A DNA stretch of 7,206 nucleotides from Betaproteobacteria bacterium (GTDB lineage Bacteria > Pseudomonadota > Gammaproteobacteria > Burkholderiales > JAHFRG01). Numbering within the stretch: the stretch's first letter is position 1; every line of letters begins with the position of its first letter. The notes beneath the pieces were generated by a model. The model did not search any database and was not told where the DNA came from. It was given only the letters and a program-made list of their open reading frames with translations. The stretch covers positions 1 to 7,206 of the forward strand of contig JAHFRG010000080.1 of assembly GCA_023258935.1 (NCBI GenBank). Direction: 5' to 3'. Made by a program: the position numbers and the translations under genes. Shown in pieces: positions 6,153 through 7,206 of the stretch.

Positions 6153-6630
6153 ACGGAACGAGCGGAATCTTCGCGGCAAGCTCGTAATGCACAATCGCGC
6201 GTATCTTGCTTTCGATCTGCAAGTAGCGCGCGGCCTTCATCGCCGGCAGTACTGCGGTGAGCTTGGGCGCGTAAGTTTTATAAAGATTCGCTTCCGCTCC
6301 CTTGATCGAAACCATTTCATTCAGCAGCTTCTTCGCTACCGTGTCATCTATCGTTTGACTGTTCCATGCGTCTGCGTAGCTCTTGATAAGATTTAGGGTC
6401 CGCTTGTTGATGGCATCGAGGTCTTTTTGATAGCTGTCGTAGATCGGCCAGAAAGCTTGCGACTCGGCGTCTGTCAGGTTCATGTTCTGCGCGACCAGCA
6501 ACTTCTTGTCCGCTTTAACTTTGGCGTACAGGATTTGCATATCCGTTTGCGCTGCAGTGTCCAGGGCGTACAGAGGTGTGACGAAGGTGACAGCGACGAA
6601 CAGTGATAATAGGGAAAGCAGGGATTTCAT
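6151..6630 (-). CDS. small periplasmic protein, Spy/CpxP-reminiscent, function unknown
   Basis: From ATG 6630 it has 159 residues. GGAG (6640-6637) is separated from this ATG by six A, a clear ribosome site that decides the start against the longer frame opening at 6762. Residues 1-22 are a signal peptide ending in LYA. The mature protein is charged and probably all helical: KVKADKKLLVAQ, LTDAESQAFWPIYDSYQ (52-68), then long amphipathic helices to KIRAIVHYELAAKIPLVP. The LTDAE...FWPIY...Y pattern resembles the LTxxQ repeats of Spy/CpxP periplasmic chaperones, but the similarity is loose and such proteins are usually left as hypothetical. It is the first gene of a likely two-gene operon with the SYLF gene. 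A chaperone or stress role is only inferred. Confidence 0.85.
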   Translation of the reverse strand: MKSLLSLLSLFVAVTFVTPLYALDTAAQTDMQILYAKVKADKKLLVAQNMNLTDAESQAFWPIYDSYQKDLDAINKRTLNLIKSYADAWNSQTIDDTVAKKLLNEMVSIKGAEANLYKTYAPKLTAVLPAMKAARYLQIESKIRAIVHYELAAKIPLVP

Positions 6631-6681
6631 TTTTTTCTCCAATCTCTTAAATTGAATTGCGTAACCAGGAATTGATGGGGA

Positions 6682-6743
6682 CTGCTCAATCTTATACGGA
6701 CTCTGGCGGACGACCGTAAGTGCAATTTTACTTTGTTGAGCAG
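6682..6743 (-). other. structured 5' leader of the Spy-like gene
   Basis: On the minus-strand transcript, CTGCTCAA (6743-6736) pairs perfectly with TTGAGCAG (6689-6682). Inside, CTTACGG (6720-6714) pairs with CCG and TAAG (6699-6697 and 6694-6691) across a two-base bulge, leaving a 14-base loop. These nested helices lie between the likely transcription start (about 6755) and the ribosome site. Whether this is a regulatory RNA element is unknown. Confidence 0.35.
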
Positions 6744-6761
6744 AAAAAGCAAAGCCAAACA

Positions 6762-6767
6762 ATTATA
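6762..6767 (-). promoter_or_regulatory. -10 box of the promoter for the Spy-like/SYLF pair
   Basis: Read on the minus strand this is a perfect TATAAT, preceded directly by TG. The corresponding -35 region (about 6790-6784) is a T-rich GTTTTTA stretch with weak match. Transcription would start near 6755, giving a leader of about 125 nt. A second, weaker TATAAG lies at 6696-6691, with TTACGG 17 bp upstream of it. Confidence 0.5.
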
Positions 6768-6780
6768 CAGTGCGGCATGA

Positions 6781-7048
6781 GTTCTAAAAACTGTTTTTAT
6801 TTCCGATGAACGAATTCAACATCACTTCATTATTAAATGCTAAAATTTAATTGGTAACAATAAGACCATCTATTAGATATAGATACCCTCGCGCGACTAT
6901 TATTGCTTTACACAAGACCTCTTTTTTGTTTTCGTAAAGCCATAGTGCTCGCGTCATCAAGGTACGATTTGAATAGGTTGGCGCTATTGCTGCTCGCTGG
7001 TAGCAACGAGTTGCCAAGGTCGCTTTACACGTAGGAGGTTAACTGAAT
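6781..7048 (+). promoter_or_regulatory. gene-free regulatory region upstream of the efflux adaptor
   Basis: No gene of meaningful length is seen here. Bases 6781-6900 are AT-rich, with ATCTAT-N5-ATAGAT at 6868-6884. GCTTTAC occurs at 6905-6911, inverted as GTAAAGC at 6934-6940, and again at 7022-7028. A hairpin of eight pairs (two G-U) with a CGCT tetraloop lies at 6987-7006. A TATTAT hexamer at 6898-6903 is a possible -10, but no matching -35 is clear, so the promoter is not fixed. Confidence 0.4.
7033..7039 (+). promoter_or_regulatory. strong Shine-Dalgarno of the efflux adaptor gene
   Basis: AGGAGGT, complementary to the 16S rRNA 3' end, lies 9 nt before the ATG at 7049 and decides the start of the adaptor gene. 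Confidence 0.8.
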
Positions 7049-7206
7049 ATGCGCTGGATCCTCATTACCCTCGTGGCATTTGCCCTGCTCGCCGGCTGCA
7101 AGAAAGAAGAGGCGAAACCTCCGGGGCTTCCTGAGGTGTCGGCAATCAAGCTCACGGCGCGCGACACACCTGTCACCTTAGAATATGTGGGCCAGACGCA
7201 AAGCTC
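7049..7206 (+). CDS. RND efflux periplasmic adaptor (membrane fusion) lipoprotein, 3' end missing
   Basis: The first 52 residues are visible. MRWILITLVAFALLAGC is a lipoprotein signal peptide with lipobox LAGC (Cys17 lipidated). After a short charged linker (KKEEAKPPGLP), the segment EVSAIKLTARDTPVTLEYVGQTQS matches the start of the AcrA/MexA-type adaptor fold, where a first strand is followed by a conserved GxT/GQT turn. Such adaptors link an inner-membrane RND pump to an outer-membrane channel; the pump gene is normally next downstream and would lie beyond the window. Substrate cannot be inferred from this fragment. It is divergent from the Spy-like/SYLF pair, with 418 bases between the start codons. 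Confidence 0.85.
   Translation, partial: MRWILITLVAFALLAGCKKEEAKPPGLPEVSAIKLTARDTPVTLEYVGQTQS

Noticed and set aside
6631..6762. Longer start at 6762 for the Spy-like gene
   Set aside because: The extension would place 44 residues before an obvious signal peptide, overlap the promoter and leader, and ignore the clear GGAG site before ATG 6630.
6778..6850. Small ORFs of 10-14 codons upstream of the efflux adaptor
   Set aside because: No ribosome site and very short; they are expected by chance in AT-rich DNA.

Overview
The window reads as chromosomal DNA of a Gram-negative proteobacterium, most likely a betaproteobacterium (Nitrosomonadales or Burkholderiales relatives). This placement is an inference. 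It rests on a 409-residue monofunctional aspartate kinase directly upstream of tRNA-Ser(GCU), on several proteins with Sec or lipoprotein signals destined for the periplasm or outer membrane, and on the sequence character of the genes. No transposase, integrase, CRISPR array or phage gene is visible.

Left part, about 1-3280, is housekeeping. On the minus strand a QueD/PTPS-type enzyme (825-373) overlaps a ketopantoate reductase gene by four bases (376 to the left edge, 3' end cut off), forming a translationally coupled pair. Divergent from it is a radical SAM protein of the COG0731 (TYW1-like) kind. The short space between them holds an extended -10 promoter enclosed by an inverted repeat. 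Next come aspartate kinase lysC, with a well-placed internal Shine-Dalgarno and ATG that could produce a separate regulatory beta subunit, a strong 12-bp hairpin, and a complete tRNA-Ser(GCU) gene with encoded CCA.

Right part, about 3339-7206, is mostly envelope-related. A YdiK-like AI-2E family membrane protein (minus) is divergent from a predicted outer-membrane beta-barrel protein (plus). A minus-strand pair encodes a small Spy/CpxP-reminiscent periplasmic protein and a SYLF (YSC84/DUF500) lipid-binding-type protein. Divergent from this pair, after an AT-rich regulatory region of 418 bases, begins an RND-type periplasmic adaptor lipoprotein, cut off by the right edge.

No clear new multi-gene system is visible. 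The observations most worth checking are the putative shared operator between queD and the radical SAM gene, the internal lysC start, the structured leader of the Spy-like gene, and the repeated GCTTTAC elements upstream of the efflux adaptor.
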